From: Methylorubrum populi
Lineage (GTDB): Bacteria; Pseudomonadota; Alphaproteobacteria; Rhizobiales; Beijerinckiaceae
Length of the DNA: 64,000 bases
Direction: 5' to 3'
NCBI RefSeq assembly: GCF_002355515.1
Contig: NZ_AP014809.1
Span: forward strand, 2,876,501 to 2,940,500
Shown here: in pieces, positions 1 to 8,631 of the stretch
Layout: each line of letters begins with the position of its first letter
How positions within the stretch are numbered: position 1 is the first letter of the stretch
The notes under the pieces: generated by a model
Seen by the model: the letters and a program-made list of their open reading frames with translations, nothing else
Database searches by the model: none
Told to the model about the DNA's origin: nothing
Position numbers and translations under genes: made by a program

Positions 1-18
1 GGCGAAAGGCCGGTTCCC

Positions 19-171
19 TTGCCCACCCTGTTCCGTTTCCTCGCCACGATCGCGATCCTCGCGGGCCTCGTCTTCGCCGGCATGTTCGCCCTGGCGACCT
101 TCGTCCAGCCGACGCCGCGCGAGATGAGCGTGACGATTCCGCCCGCGAAGCTCCAGCCGGGCGGCCGATGA
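19..171 (+). CDS. small membrane protein upstream of xerD
   Basis: A short reading frame of 50 residues starts at TTG and ends in TGA that overlaps the xerD start codon (ATGA). The product begins with a short polar stretch, then one hydrophobic segment (about residues 5-28) rich in Ala, Leu, Val and Phe, then a Pro-containing tail. It therefore looks like a single-pass membrane protein or an uncleaved signal anchor. The overlap suggests translational coupling to xerD. No function is recognised. An upstream in-frame start outside the window cannot be excluded. Confidence 0.5.
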   Translation: MPTLFRFLATIAILAGLVFAGMFALATFVQPTPREMSVTIPPAKLQPGGR

Positions 172-1139
172 GCGCGGACGGTTCCGCGCCCTCGGACGGG
201 GCGGAGGATCCGGGTCAACTCTTTCTCGACATGCTCGCCGCCGAACGGGGCGCGGCCGCCAACACCCTGGCGGCCTACCGCCGCGATCTCGACGATTATC
301 TCGGATATCTCGCGGAGGGCGGGATCGACCCCGAGGAGGCGAGCGCCGACCACGTCCGCGCCTACATCGCCTCCCTGGAGCCCCGCGGGCTGAAGGCATC
401 CTCCGCCGCCAGGCGCCTCTCCTGCATCCGCGGCTTCCATCGCTTCCTCTACGCCGAAGGCTATGCCGAGACGGACCCGACCGCGCCGGTCGCCGCGCCG
501 CGCCGCGCCAAGGGCCTGCCGAAGATCCTTTCGGTGGAGGAAGTCGACCGTCTGCTCGCGACGGCGCGCGAGCGGGTCGATGCGGCCGGCGACAACCGGT
601 CGGAGGCCCGCGCCGCCTCCCGGATGCTCTGCCTGCTCGAACTGCTCTACGCCACGGGCCTGCGCGTCTCAGAGCTGGTGGCGCTGCCGCGCTCGGCCGC
701 CGCGACCCGCGAGCGCTACCTCGTGGTCAAGGGCAAGGGCGGACGCGAGCGTCTCGTGCCGCTGACCGACCTCGCGCGGGATGCGATGCGCGCCCACGTC
801 GCGCTGCTGCCCGCGGACGGTCCCTGGCTGTTCCCGGCGGAGAGCGAGAGCGGCCATCTGACCCGTCAGGCCTTCGCCCGCGACCTCAAGCACGCCGCTG
901 CCGCGGCGGGCCTGCGCACGGACCGGGTGAGCCCGCACGTTCTGCGCCACGCCTTCGCCAGCCACCTGCTCCAGAACGGCGCCGATCTGCGCGTCGTCCA
1001 AGAATTGCTGGGGCATGCCGACATCTCGACGACCCAGATCTATACCCATGTCCTCGACGAGAGGTTGAAGGGCATGGTGCGCGACCTCCATCCGCTGAAC
1101 GATTCAGGCGATTACATCGAGGTCGGAACTGTTTCCTGA
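168..1139 (+). CDS. xerD: site-specific tyrosine recombinase XerD
   Basis: A 323-residue tyrosine recombinase. With XerC it would resolve chromosome dimers at dif during division. The N-terminal SAM-like core-binding domain spans about residues 15-100 and the catalytic domain about 115-310. The full catalytic set is visible: Arg166 in ATGLRVSEL, Lys190 in VKGKGGRERL, His257 and Arg260 in SPHVLRHAF, His283 in LLGHADIST and the nucleophile Tyr292 in IYTHV. Length is normal for the family. The isolated chromosomal setting, with no adjacent integrase targets, argues for a housekeeping Xer protein and not a phage integrase. Assignment to XerD over XerC is by overall similarity and is slightly less certain than the family. 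Confidence 0.93.
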   Translation: MSADGSAPSDGAEDPGQLFLDMLAAERGAAANTLAAYRRDLDDYLGYLAEGGIDPEEASADHVRAYIASLEPRGLKASSAARRLSCIRGFHRFLYAEGYAETDPTAPVAAPRRAKGLPKILSVEEVDRLLATARERVDAAGDNRSEARAASRMLCLLELLYATGLRVSELVALPRSAAATRERYLVVKGKGGRERLVPLTDLARDAMRAHVALLPADGPWLFPAESESGHLTRQAFARDLKHAAAAAGLRTDRVSPHVLRHAFASHLLQNGADLRVVQELLGHADISTTQIYTHVLDERLKGMVRDLHPLNDSGDYIEVGTVS

Positions 1140-1191
1140 GAAGAACTGCATCGAATTATCTAACATTGCCTAATTTATGGAATGTTTGGTC

Positions 1192-1263
1192 GCGAATTGC
1201 TGCTAAATTCGCACCCCTTGTGCTTTGATACAGTTGACATTGTGACCGTGGTCTGACCCTTTA
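1192..1263 (+). promoter_or_regulatory. inverted repeat and likely promoter ahead of the GGDEF gene
   Basis: The AT-richer gap after xerD holds a perfect inverted repeat GCGAATT-N7-AATTCGC (1192-1212), then a consensus -35 box TTGACA (1234-1239). A weak -10-like CCTTTA (1258-1263) follows, giving an 18-base spacer. Transcription would start near 1270, downstream of the GTG at 1265, which supports the internal ATG at 1328 as the real start of the next gene. The inverted repeat could be an operator or the xerD terminator; it lacks a T-run. Confidence 0.4.
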
Positions 1264-1327
1264 GGTGGATTACGACCCGGGGGAGGAGACGCAAAAGTTC
1301 GCTTGGCCGAACCTTTGCCAGGATGCG

Positions 1328-2539
1328 ATGCGCCTCGATCTCCCGACGCTTTTCATGATGACGGCCGCCGTCACCTTCACGGTCGGTGTGCTGTTCCTGC
1401 TGTCGTGGAGTCAGGCCCGCCGCCAGCGTGCCCTGGTGGTCTGGGGCATCGCGCATATCGTCGGCAGCGGCGCCTCGCTGCTGTTGTCCCTGCGCGGTCA
1501 GATCCCGGACAGTCTGTCCATCGGCGTCGCCAACGCACTGATGATCGGCGCCTACGGTCTGATCTGGAGCGGCGTGCGGGCCTTCGAGCGCCGCCCCTTA
1601 CGTCTCGACTGGGCCTTGGCCGGCGCCGTCACGTGGCTCGCCGCCTGTACCGTTCCCGCCTTCTACGAGTCGCTGCCGGCCCGTGTCATCCTCGCCTCGA
1701 CGAGCGCGGGGATGTATTGCGGTTTCGGCGCGCTCACGATCTGGCAGGGCCGCGGCGAGTCTCTGGTGTCGCGCTACCCGGCCCTCGTCCTGCTCGCGAC
1801 TTATGCCGCTCTCTACTGGATCCGCGTGCCGCTGGCCGTTACCACGCCGATCCCGGCCTCCGTGGCGACCGCCTCGCCCTGGTTCGCTATCCTCTGCTTC
1901 ACCGGCACGCTGTTCTCGGTGGCGATCGCCTTCGTGTTCATGGCGCTGACCAAGGAGCGGGCCGAGCGCGAGCAGCGGCTGGCTGCCGAGACCGATTCCC
2001 TGACCGGGATCGCCAACCGCCGCGCCCTTGTCGCGGGGGCCGAGCGGCACCTCGCGGTCGCGCCCGCCGCGCTGCTCCTGTTCGATCTCGATCACTTCAA
2101 GATGATCAACGATCGCCACGGCCACAGCGTCGGCGATGCGGCTCTGGCCGCGTTCTGTCACATCGCGGCGCCGCTGCTGCCGCCCGGGGCCCTGTTCGGG
2201 AGGATGGGCGGCGAGGAGTTCGCTTGCCTGCTTCCGTGCCTCGACGAGCGGGCGGCGGCGCGCGTCGCCGAGCGGATCCGAGCCGGTGTCGCCCGCTTCA
2301 CCCACCCGGACTATCCCGAATTGACGATGAGCGTCAGCGTCGGCGTTGCCGCCGAGAGCCAGATCGGCGGTAGCCTCGACTACCTGCTGCGCCGGGCCGA
2401 CGACGCCCTCTACCGCGCCAAGCGGTCCGGTCGCGACCGTGTGGTCGCCTCGGGGGACCATCCGCCTCCCCTTGTCGAGGAGCCCGCCGGCACGGGTCTG
2501 CTCACCGCCTCCGTGCGGCGCCGGATGCGCCCGTCCTGA
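1328..2539 (+). CDS. membrane GGDEF diguanylate cyclase
   Basis: A 403-residue protein, counted from the ATG at 1328, with about six hydrophobic segments in the first 210 residues and a C-terminal GGDEF domain. The catalytic domain has the metal-binding FDLDHFK motif and a GGEEF active site (about residues 294-298), so it should convert two GTP to cyclic di-GMP. The product-inhibition I-site RxxD, expected about ten residues before GGEEF, reads LPPG here, so feedback inhibition is probably lost. The N-terminal membrane part is likely a sensor of MASE type, but I cannot name the ligand. An in-frame GTG at 1265 would add 21 residues; the ATG is preferred because the protein then begins just ahead of the first membrane segment and lies after the promoter-like boxes. 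Confidence 0.85.
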   Translation: MRLDLPTLFMMTAAVTFTVGVLFLLSWSQARRQRALVVWGIAHIVGSGASLLLSLRGQIPDSLSIGVANALMIGAYGLIWSGVRAFERRPLRLDWALAGAVTWLAACTVPAFYESLPARVILASTSAGMYCGFGALTIWQGRGESLVSRYPALVLLATYAALYWIRVPLAVTTPIPASVATASPWFAILCFTGTLFSVAIAFVFMALTKERAEREQRLAAETDSLTGIANRRALVAGAERHLAVAPAALLLFDLDHFKMINDRHGHSVGDAALAAFCHIAAPLLPPGALFGRMGGEEFACLLPCLDERAAARVAERIRAGVARFTHPDYPELTMSVSVGVAAESQIGGSLDYLLRRADDALYRAKRSGRDRVVASGDHPPPLVEEPAGTGLLTASVRRRMRPS

Positions 2540-2670
2540 GGATCGTCCACATCGATTGACCCGCGGCGCGGAAAAGCCGGCCGATGGCGCATCGACGGGA
2601 CCTACCTGCCTGAGGCATCGTCCCGCCCCGTGAGAGCGGGCGGTCGAAACCGTCCCGGGGGGCGGTGACG

Positions 2671-4899
2671 ATGCGGCGGCTGGCTCGGGAAATCGTCTGC
2701 GGCACCGCCTGCCTCGTTCTCCTCATCGGTCCGGCCAGTCCGTCCGAGCCGGCGGAGAACCGGATCGAGGCGCTGCTTTCCCGGATGACGCTGGAAGAGA
2801 AGGCCGGTCAGCTCAACCTGATCTCGCACGAGCCGATCCTCGACCTCGACAGCTTTCGCCGCGGCGAGGTCGGGGCGGTCATCAACTTCAACAATGCCGG
2901 CCTCGTCGCGCAGGCCGATCGGCTCGCGCGTTCGTCGCGGCTGGGGATTCCGCTGCTCGTCGGCCTCGACATCGTCCACGGCTACCGCACCATTTTCCCG
3001 CTGCCGCTCGCCATGGCCGCGAGCTTCGATCCCGGCCTCGTGCGCCGCGCCGCCGCGGCCCAAGGGCGCGAGTCCGCGGCGATCGGCCTGAACTGGACCT
3101 TCTCGCCGATGGCCGACGTCGCCCGCGATCTGCGCTGGGGGCGGGTGGTGGAAGGCCTGGGCGAGGATCCGTGGCTCACCGGGCGGCTCACCGCTGCGCA
3201 GGTCGAGGGTTTTCGCGACGGCGGCCTCGCGAGCACGCTCAAGCACTTCGCGGGCTACAGCGCGGTGCTGGGCGGGCGCGACTACGACGCGACCTTCGTC
3301 GCCCCGACCGAACTCCACGACCTCCACCTGCCGCCGTTCCGCGACGGCATCCGCGCCGGCGCCGACGCGGTGATGACGGCCCTGACCGCACTCAACGGGC
3401 TGCCGACCACCGCCGATTCCACTCTCATGACCGGTCTGCTGCGGCGGCAGATGGGCTTCCCCGGCCTCGTCGTGGCCGATTGGCAGGCGGTCGCAAGCCT
3501 CGTGAAGCACGGCGTCGCCCACGATGGGGCCGAAGCCGCGCGCAAGGCGCTGATGGCGGGCGTCGACATGGACATGACGAGCGGGCTGTTCCTGCGCCAC
3601 CTGCCCGAGGAGGTGCGCGCCGGGCGCGTCCCGGAGAGCGCCGTCGATGCGGCGGTGCGCCGGGTGCTGCGTCTGAAGTTCGGGCTCGGCCTGTTCGACC
3701 ACCCGGTGATCGCTGTGGAGGGTGCGGAGGAGAAGCTTCTGCGCCCCGAGACTCGGCGGCTCGCCCGCGAGGCGGCGCGGGCGAGCCTCGTCCTGCTCCA
3801 GAACCGCGGGGATCTGCTGCCGATCGATCCGGCGCGGGTGCGCCGCATCGCCGTCATCGGCCCCTTCGCCGATTCCGCCTGGGATCAGGTCGGGCCGCAC
3901 GAGGGCGCGGGGCAGGAATGGGACGCGGTGACGATCCTGGCGGGCCTGCGCGAGCGCGCCGCCGCCTCCGGCGTCGCGGTTGATTTTGCTCCGGGCTGCC
4001 CGCGGGTCTGCGACAGCCGCGCGGGCTTCTCCGAAGCGGTCGCGGCGGCGGCGGGCGCCGATCTCGTCGTGGCGGTGATGGGCGAGCCGCGGGACCGCTC
4101 GGGCGAGGGCTCGTCGAGCGCCTATCTCTCCTGGCCGGGGCTGCAGCACGACCTGCTCGCGGCGGTGGCCGGGGCGGGCAAGCCGGTCGCGCTCGTCGTA
4201 ATCGGCGGGCGCCCGACGATCCTCGGGGACGCGCCGGCCCAGGCGCAGGCGGTGCTGATGGCCTGGATCGCCGGCACCGAGGGCGGGCCGGCTTTGGCCG
4301 AGACGCTGTTCGGCGATGCCGACCCGTCCGGCCGGCTGCCGGTCTCCTGGCCGCGCACCGTCGGGCAATTGCCGCTGACCTACGACGCTTTGCCGGGTGG
4401 GCGCCCGCATAGCCCCGGCTCGCGCTGGACCATGGGCTATGCCGACGAATCGCCCCTGCCGCTCTTCCCCTTCGGCTACGGCCTCTCCTACACCCGCTTC
4501 GCCTACGGCGAGCCGGAGATCGTGACGCCGCGCGTCGGCGTCGGCGATCGCTACGAGGCGGTGCTGGAGGTGCGCGCGCCCGTCACCAATTACGGCACGC
4601 GGGCGGGCCGGGCGGTGGCGCAGCTCTATATCGGCCAGCCTGTGGCGGGCCGCAGCCGGCCCCGCCGCCTGCTCAGGGGGGTCGCGCTCCTCGACCTCGC
4701 CTCGGGGGAGACCGGCACCGCGACCTTCCGCGTGCCCGCGCGCGACCTCGGCTATCACGAGCCGGACGGCACCCTCGTGGTGGAGGCGGGCGCCTACCTC
4801 GCCCATGTCGGGGGCGATTCCCTCGCCACCCGCAGCGCCGGCTTCACCGTCGAGACCGGCTGGCGCGGCCCGCCGGGCAGCGACGAGGCGCGGCGCTGA
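2671..4899 (+). CDS. bglX: secreted GH3 beta-glucosidase, BglX-like
   Basis: A glycoside hydrolase family 3 enzyme of 742 residues. An N-terminal hydrophobic signal sequence (about residues 8-23) suggests export to the periplasm. The (alpha/beta)8 domain carries KHFAGY (about residue 191) and the nucleophile Asp about 270 in LVVADWQ. An alpha/beta sandwich domain follows, then a C-terminal fibronectin III-like domain (about 640-735). Length and domain order match BglX-type periplasmic beta-glucosidases. Substrate (beta-glucosides, beta-xylosides) cannot be read from sequence. A GTG at 2665 is an alternative start two codons upstream. It stands alone and converges with the yejE gene only a few bases away. 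Confidence 0.88.
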   Translation: MRRLAREIVCGTACLVLLIGPASPSEPAENRIEALLSRMTLEEKAGQLNLISHEPILDLDSFRRGEVGAVINFNNAGLVAQADRLARSSRLGIPLLVGLDIVHGYRTIFPLPLAMAASFDPGLVRRAAAAQGRESAAIGLNWTFSPMADVARDLRWGRVVEGLGEDPWLTGRLTAAQVEGFRDGGLASTLKHFAGYSAVLGGRDYDATFVAPTELHDLHLPPFRDGIRAGADAVMTALTALNGLPTTADSTLMTGLLRRQMGFPGLVVADWQAVASLVKHGVAHDGAEAARKALMAGVDMDMTSGLFLRHLPEEVRAGRVPESAVDAAVRRVLRLKFGLGLFDHPVIAVEGAEEKLLRPETRRLAREAARASLVLLQNRGDLLPIDPARVRRIAVIGPFADSAWDQVGPHEGAGQEWDAVTILAGLRERAAASGVAVDFAPGCPRVCDSRAGFSEAVAAAAGADLVVAVMGEPRDRSGEGSSSAYLSWPGLQHDLLAAVAGAGKPVALVVIGGRPTILGDAPAQAQAVLMAWIAGTEGGPALAETLFGDADPSGRLPVSWPRTVGQLPLTYDALPGGRPHSPGSRWTMGYADESPLPLFPFGYGLSYTRFAYGEPEIVTPRVGVGDRYEAVLEVRAPVTNYGTRAGRAVAQLYIGQPVAGRSRPRRLLRGVALLDLASGETGTATFRVPARDLGYHEPDGTLVVEAGAYLAHVGGDSLATRSAGFTVETGWRGPPGSDEARR

Positions 4900-4905
4900 C
4901 CGACG

Positions 4906-6108
4906 TCAGCCGAACGTCTTCCTCGGGTCGAACGCGTCGCGCACGGCCTCGCCGGCGAAGACGAGCAGGCTCAGCATCGTTGCCACCACGAAGAAGCCGG
5001 TGAGCCCGAGCCAGGGGGCGTTGATGTTGTCCTTGCCCTGGGCCAGCAGTTCGCCGAGCGAGGGGGAGCCCGGCGGCAGGCCGAAGCCGAGATAGTCGAG
5101 GGAGGTCAGGGTCGTGACCGAGCCGTTCAGGATGAACGGCAGAAAAGTCAGCGTCGCCACCATGGCGTTGGGCAGGAGGTGGCGTGTCATGATGCGCACG
5201 TTCGACAGGCCGAGCGCGCGGGCCGCCCGCACGTACTCGAAGTTGCGTGCGCGCAGGAATTCCGCGCGCACCACGCCGACCAAAGCCGTCCACGAGAACA
5301 GCGTCAGGATGCCGAGCAGGGTGAAGAAGCTCGGCACGAGGAAGGCCGACATGATGATGATGAGGTAGAGCGTCGGAATCGCGCCCCAGATCTCAATGAC
5401 CCGCTGGAAGATCAGGTCGGTCCAGCCGCCGAAATAGCCCTGGACCGCGCCCGCGATCACGCCAATGACCGACGAGATGCCGGCGAGCACGAGGCCGAAC
5501 AGGATCGAGATGCGGAAGCCGTAAATGACGCGCGCCAGCACGTCCCGGGTCGCGTTGTCGGTGCCGAGCCAGTGCCACTCGATGTCGCGGCAGCCGAGTT
5601 CGCGCCCCTCGGCCTTCACCCCCGCCCGTTCGGCCACGGGGCGGCACTGTTCATCGCTGAGCATCCAGGTCGGCGGCGAGGGCGCAGGGGTCGGCAGGTC
5701 CCGCATGTAGGTGTTGTCGGCGTAGGGGATCGGCGGCCAGAGTGCCCAGCCGTTCTCCTCGATCTCCTCGCGCGTCTCAGGGGCGCGGTAGTCGGTCTGG
5801 GCGAGGAAGCCGCCGTACTTCTCGTCCGGGTAGTCGATCAGGACGGGAAACAGCCACTCGCCCTTGTACTGCATCACGATCGGGCGATCGTTGGCGATGA
5901 GTTCGGCGAACAGGCTGAGTACGAACAGGACGGTGAAGATCACCGCCGACCAGTAGCCCCGCCGGTTGGCCCGGAAGTTCGCCAGCCGTCGCCGGTTGAG
6001 CGGCGACAGACCGCGGCGGGTGGCGGTCGGCAGGACCTGCATCTGCGGCGCGTTGCCCGGCGCGGTGACGGGCACCGCATCGGGTTCGGGTCGCAGGTGC
6101 TCGTTCAT
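4906..6108 (-). CDS. yejE: ABC transporter permease YejE
   Basis: An oligopeptide/microcin C-type ABC permease of 400 residues. It closely follows Escherichia coli YejE as I remember it: the LSPLNRRR-ANFRANRRGYWS N-terminal block, the SELIAND-like periplasmic entry, the EAA-loop region (FLRARNFEYVRAARALG) and the C-terminal EAVRDAFDP. Compared with E. coli it has about 30 extra residues with two Cys just before the WLGTD block (nt about 5545-5650), and a longer N-terminus. YejE normally works with YejB, the ATPase YejF and the binding protein YejA. None of these flank it here, so the partners must lie elsewhere or it is a relic. Family assignment is firm; substrate is not. Confidence 0.9.
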   Translation of the reverse strand: MNEHLRPEPDAVPVTAPGNAPQMQVLPTATRRGLSPLNRRRLANFRANRRGYWSAVIFTVLFVLSLFAELIANDRPIVMQYKGEWLFPVLIDYPDEKYGGFLAQTDYRAPETREEIEENGWALWPPIPYADNTYMRDLPTPAPSPPTWMLSDEQCRPVAERAGVKAEGRELGCRDIEWHWLGTDNATRDVLARVIYGFRISILFGLVLAGISSVIGVIAGAVQGYFGGWTDLIFQRVIEIWGAIPTLYLIIIMSAFLVPSFFTLLGILTLFSWTALVGVVRAEFLRARNFEYVRAARALGLSNVRIMTRHLLPNAMVATLTFLPFILNGSVTTLTSLDYLGFGLPPGSPSLGELLAQGKDNINAPWLGLTGFFVVATMLSLLVFAGEAVRDAFDPRKTFG

Positions 6109-6155
6109 CGGCTCGAACCCTCAACTCGCCCTCAACTCGGGCGGCCGATGCCGGC

Positions 6156-6620
6156 TCAGTCGAGCCGGATTGCGGTGCCCTCGATCTCGCTCGGACGCAA
6201 GGCGCCCTTGCGCTCCAGATGGCGGCGCAGCAGGCGGACGTTGCGGCGGTTCGCCTTGAAGGCCGCGTCGAGCAGGTCGCCGGCCAGCGGCACCGAGCCC
6301 ACGGCGCCGTCGAGGGCGACGTTGGCCATCATGCGCCAGACCAGCCAGCGCGGCGCGCCGAGCCGTTTCGCCTCGTAGACGATGTACGAGGCGATCGCCA
6401 TGCCCGCGATGTCGCCGAGGACGGGGACGAGGCCGATCACCGCGTCGAGGCCGACGCGGCGGTTGATGCCCGGCAGGAGGAAGGCCGAGTCCATCAGGTG
6501 GGCGAGCTGCTCCAGCCGCTGGAGGCTCGCCTCCGTGCTGGTATCGGTGAGGCGGCGCAGCTGTGCCGCCCCGGCGGGCTCGCGATAGGCCATGCTGGGG
6601 GTCTGGGCGGAGGTGGTCAT
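6156..6620 (-). CDS. DUF4112 membrane protein
   Basis: A 154-residue protein with the DUF4112 pattern: a Leu-rich helix, then a segment with GLDAVIGLVPVLGDIAG, then an amphipathic stretch and a second GSVPLAGDLLDAAFKANRRN repeat-like block. Two or three hydrophobic segments (about residues 58-80, 95-115) suggest an inner-membrane location. The function of this family is unknown. It lies 47 bases upstream of yejE on the same strand and could be cotranscribed with it. An internal ATG nine codons in is an alternative start. Confidence 0.75.
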   Translation of the reverse strand: MTTSAQTPSMAYREPAGAAQLRRLTDTSTEASLQRLEQLAHLMDSAFLLPGINRRVGLDAVIGLVPVLGDIAGMAIASYIVYEAKRLGAPRWLVWRMMANVALDGAVGSVPLAGDLLDAAFKANRRNVRLLRRHLERKGALRPSEIEGTAIRLD

Positions 6621-6678
6621 GGCGGGGGATGTGGCCCCGCCCCGGCCGCTTCACAAGGAAGCGGACCGCCGCGCCCGC

Positions 6679-7863
6679 TCAGCCCGCGCGAAATAATTCC
6701 GCCAACCGCTCGACCGCCGCGTCGAGGGTGGCGTCGGCCTTGGCGAAGCAGAAGCGGGCGAGGTTCTTGACGTCCCCCTCCGCGTAGAAGGCGCTGACGG
6801 GAATGGCGGCCACGCCGTGCTCGGTCACGATCCGCTGGCAGAAGGCGACGTCGTCGGCGGCGAGATCCGCGAGATCGACGGTGAGGAAGTAGGTGCCCGC
6901 GCTCGGCAGCACCGTGAAGCCGATCTGCGACAGGCCCGCCGCCAAGCGGTTGCGGGAGCGGGCGAGATCCGCGCGCATCCCCGCGAAATACGCGTCGTCC
7001 TTGCCGAGCCCGTAGGCCACGGCCTCCTGAAGGTTCGGCGGGGTGGTGAAGGTGAGGAACTGGTGCGCCCGCGACAGGACCCGCATCAGCGGTTCGGCCG
7101 CCATCACGAACCCGACCTTCCAACCGGTGAGGCTGAAGATCTTGCCCGCCGAACCGATCTTCACCGTGCGCTCGCGCATGCCGGGCAGGGCCATCAGCGG
7201 AAGGTGGCGCCTTTCGTCGAAGATCACGTGCTCCCATACCTCGTCGCAGACCGCCACCGCGTCGAACCGCCGGCAGAACGCGGCGAGAAGGGCGAGGTCG
7301 TCCACCTCGAACACCGTGGCGCTCGGGTTGAGCGGGTTGTTGAGGAGGACGAGGCGGGTCCGCTCGGAGAAAACCGCGGCGAGTGCGGCTTCCTCAATCC
7401 GGAAATGCGGAGGCTTGAGCGTGACGAAGCGCGGCACGCCGCCCGCGCGCCGCACCAGTGGCAGGTAGGCGTCGTACATCGGCTCGAACAGCACGACCTC
7501 GTCGCCGGGCCGCACCAGCGCCATCAGCGCGCCGGCCAGCGCCTCGGTCGCGCCCGAGGTCACCATCACCTCGCGCTCGGGATCGAGGTCGAGGCCCTGA
7601 TGGTGCCGGTAATGCGCGGCGATGGCCGCGCGCAGCGAGGGCAGCCCCATCATCGGCGGGTACTGGTTACTGACGCTCTCCAGCGCCCGCGCCGCGGCGG
7701 CGCGGACATCGTCGGGGCCCTGACCATCGGGAAAACCCTGGCCGAGATTGATCGCACCATGCTCGCGCGCCAGCCGTGACATCACTTCGAACACCGTTTC
7801 CGGCAAGTCGGCGAAGACGGGATGGGCAACGGGGGAGGGGATGCGATTCGCGGCGGGATCCAT
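6679..7863 (-). CDS. class I/II PLP aminotransferase
   Basis: A fold-type I aminotransferase of 394 residues. Landmarks are the substrate loop GQGFPDG (about 41-47), the LNNPLNPS motif (about 174-181), Asp207 in VCDEVW for the pyridine nitrogen, and the PLP Schiff-base Lys241 in GSAGKIFSLTGWKVG. The sequence resembles the YbdL/kynurenine aminotransferase branch, which acts on methionine, aromatic amino acids and kynurenine with 2-oxo acids, so a methionine or aromatic aminotransferase is likely. The ATG at 7863 is chosen because the reading frame upstream encodes an Arg-rich stretch with no family similarity. It is a single-gene unit with its promoter in the gap to 8.1 kb. Confidence 0.85.
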   Translation of the reverse strand: MDPAANRIPSPVAHPVFADLPETVFEVMSRLAREHGAINLGQGFPDGQGPDDVRAAAARALESVSNQYPPMMGLPSLRAAIAAHYRHHQGLDLDPEREVMVTSGATEALAGALMALVRPGDEVVLFEPMYDAYLPLVRRAGGVPRFVTLKPPHFRIEEAALAAVFSERTRLVLLNNPLNPSATVFEVDDLALLAAFCRRFDAVAVCDEVWEHVIFDERRHLPLMALPGMRERTVKIGSAGKIFSLTGWKVGFVMAAEPLMRVLSRAHQFLTFTTPPNLQEAVAYGLGKDDAYFAGMRADLARSRNRLAAGLSQIGFTVLPSAGTYFLTVDLADLAADDVAFCQRIVTEHGVAAIPVSAFYAEGDVKNLARFCFAKADATLDAAVERLAELFRAG

Positions 7864-8095
7864 GGGCGATGTCTTCGCAGAGCGACCGCGCCGCTCCAAG
7901 CGCCTTCCTGCAAGATGGAATCGGAGAGGAAACTTGCGCGCGATTGGTTTCTCCGTGTTCGAAGACAAGAGGTGTGCTGCGGAGGCTTGGCGGAAAACTT
8001 CGCGGCTCTATCGATGCGAGGTGCGTTCACGCACACGCGTCTGCGATAGAGCGATCGAATCGGGATTTTGCGGCGCATCGAGGGTGTGACGAATG

Positions 8096-8124
8096 TTGAC
8101 GATCATCAGTCGTAAGCGCATGTT
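8096..8124 (+). promoter_or_regulatory. candidate sRNA promoter
   Basis: A TTGACG -35-like box (8096-8101) is followed after exactly 17 bases by CATGTT (8119-8124). This would start transcription near 8130, just before the first arm of the long stem described next. The -10 box matches the consensus poorly, so the support comes mainly from its fit with the downstream structure. Confidence 0.4.
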
Positions 8125-8129
8125 CACCC

Positions 8130-8243
8130 CACGGTCGGACCGGCCGCCGCACTGAAGGGACTTCGCCCCCTCGTCTCTTGGGTGTGGCAGGCCGGTCCGG
8201 TCGTCCTCATGAACAGGCCGCCGCTCGACACGGCGGCTTTTTT
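8130..8243 (+). ncRNA. candidate structured small RNA ending in a terminator
   Basis: The region folds into one long helix. CGGACCGGCC (8136-8145) pairs perfectly with GGCCGGTCCG (8190-8199). This continues, past one bulged base, with GCCGCAC (8146-8152) pairing with GTGTGGC (8182-8188), about 17 pairs in total. The 29-base apical loop is C-rich and holds a small GAAG/CTTC hairpin. A single-stranded linker leads to a textbook intrinsic terminator. Promoter-like boxes sit just upstream. I do not recognise it as 6S, SRP, tmRNA or a known riboswitch. It could be a free-standing sRNA or a leader of the small gene at 8301. About 114 nt long. Confidence 0.5.
8217..8243 (+). terminator. rho-independent terminator
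   Basis: GCCGCCG (8217-8223) and CGGCGGC (8231-8237) form a perfect seven-pair GC stem around a seven-base loop, followed directly by six T (8238-8243). It points in the plus direction. No gene on that strand ends nearby, which is the main argument for an RNA gene upstream. Confidence 0.8.
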
Positions 8244-8300
8244 CATGTCCGGTCGGTCCGCGCGCTTCGCGTTGCCTCGGTCTCTCGCCATCGGCGGATC

Positions 8301-8474
8301 ATGCGTCTGGGAACCTGTCTGCTGCTGGCCGTCCTGTCCGCCGGTCTCGGGCTCGGTCTGCGCCTCGTCCTGCCGGTGACGCCTGTCGATGAATCGTTTC
8401 GCGACGTGATGCGCCTCTATCAGTCGCAGGGCGAGCCGGGGCGCAGCAACATGCCGGAAACGTCGGCGCCGTAG
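8301..8474 (+). CDS. small secreted or membrane-anchored protein
   Basis: A 57-residue reading frame beginning MRLGTCLLLAVLSAGLGLGL. The first 25 residues form a hydrophobic signal-like segment and the rest is polar (VTPVDESFRDVMRLYQSQGE). No family is recognised. The ATG at 8301 is chosen because the upstream part of the open frame runs through the terminator. It sits between the candidate sRNA and the RND operon on the same strand. Confidence 0.45.
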   Translation: MRLGTCLLLAVLSAGLGLGLRLVLPVTPVDESFRDVMRLYQSQGEPGRSNMPETSAP

Positions 8475-8631
8475 GAACACCGCATTGCCAGGCGACGCTC
8501 GCCGGCCGTACCGAGGCGGGCCCGTCCGGGTGCCCTGATCTCGACGGGATCGGACTTCCGGCCGACGGACGCGTTCCTGCCAACCGGGCCGGTTCCGATG
8601 GCCGTGGACGACATCGACGAGTGTGTGAGGG

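Noticed and set aside
8474..8499. GGAAC-N17-CGCT resembling a general-stress (EcfG) promoter before the RND operon
   Set aside because: The -10 box should be CGTT; one mismatch in a four-base box in GC-rich DNA is too easily due to chance.
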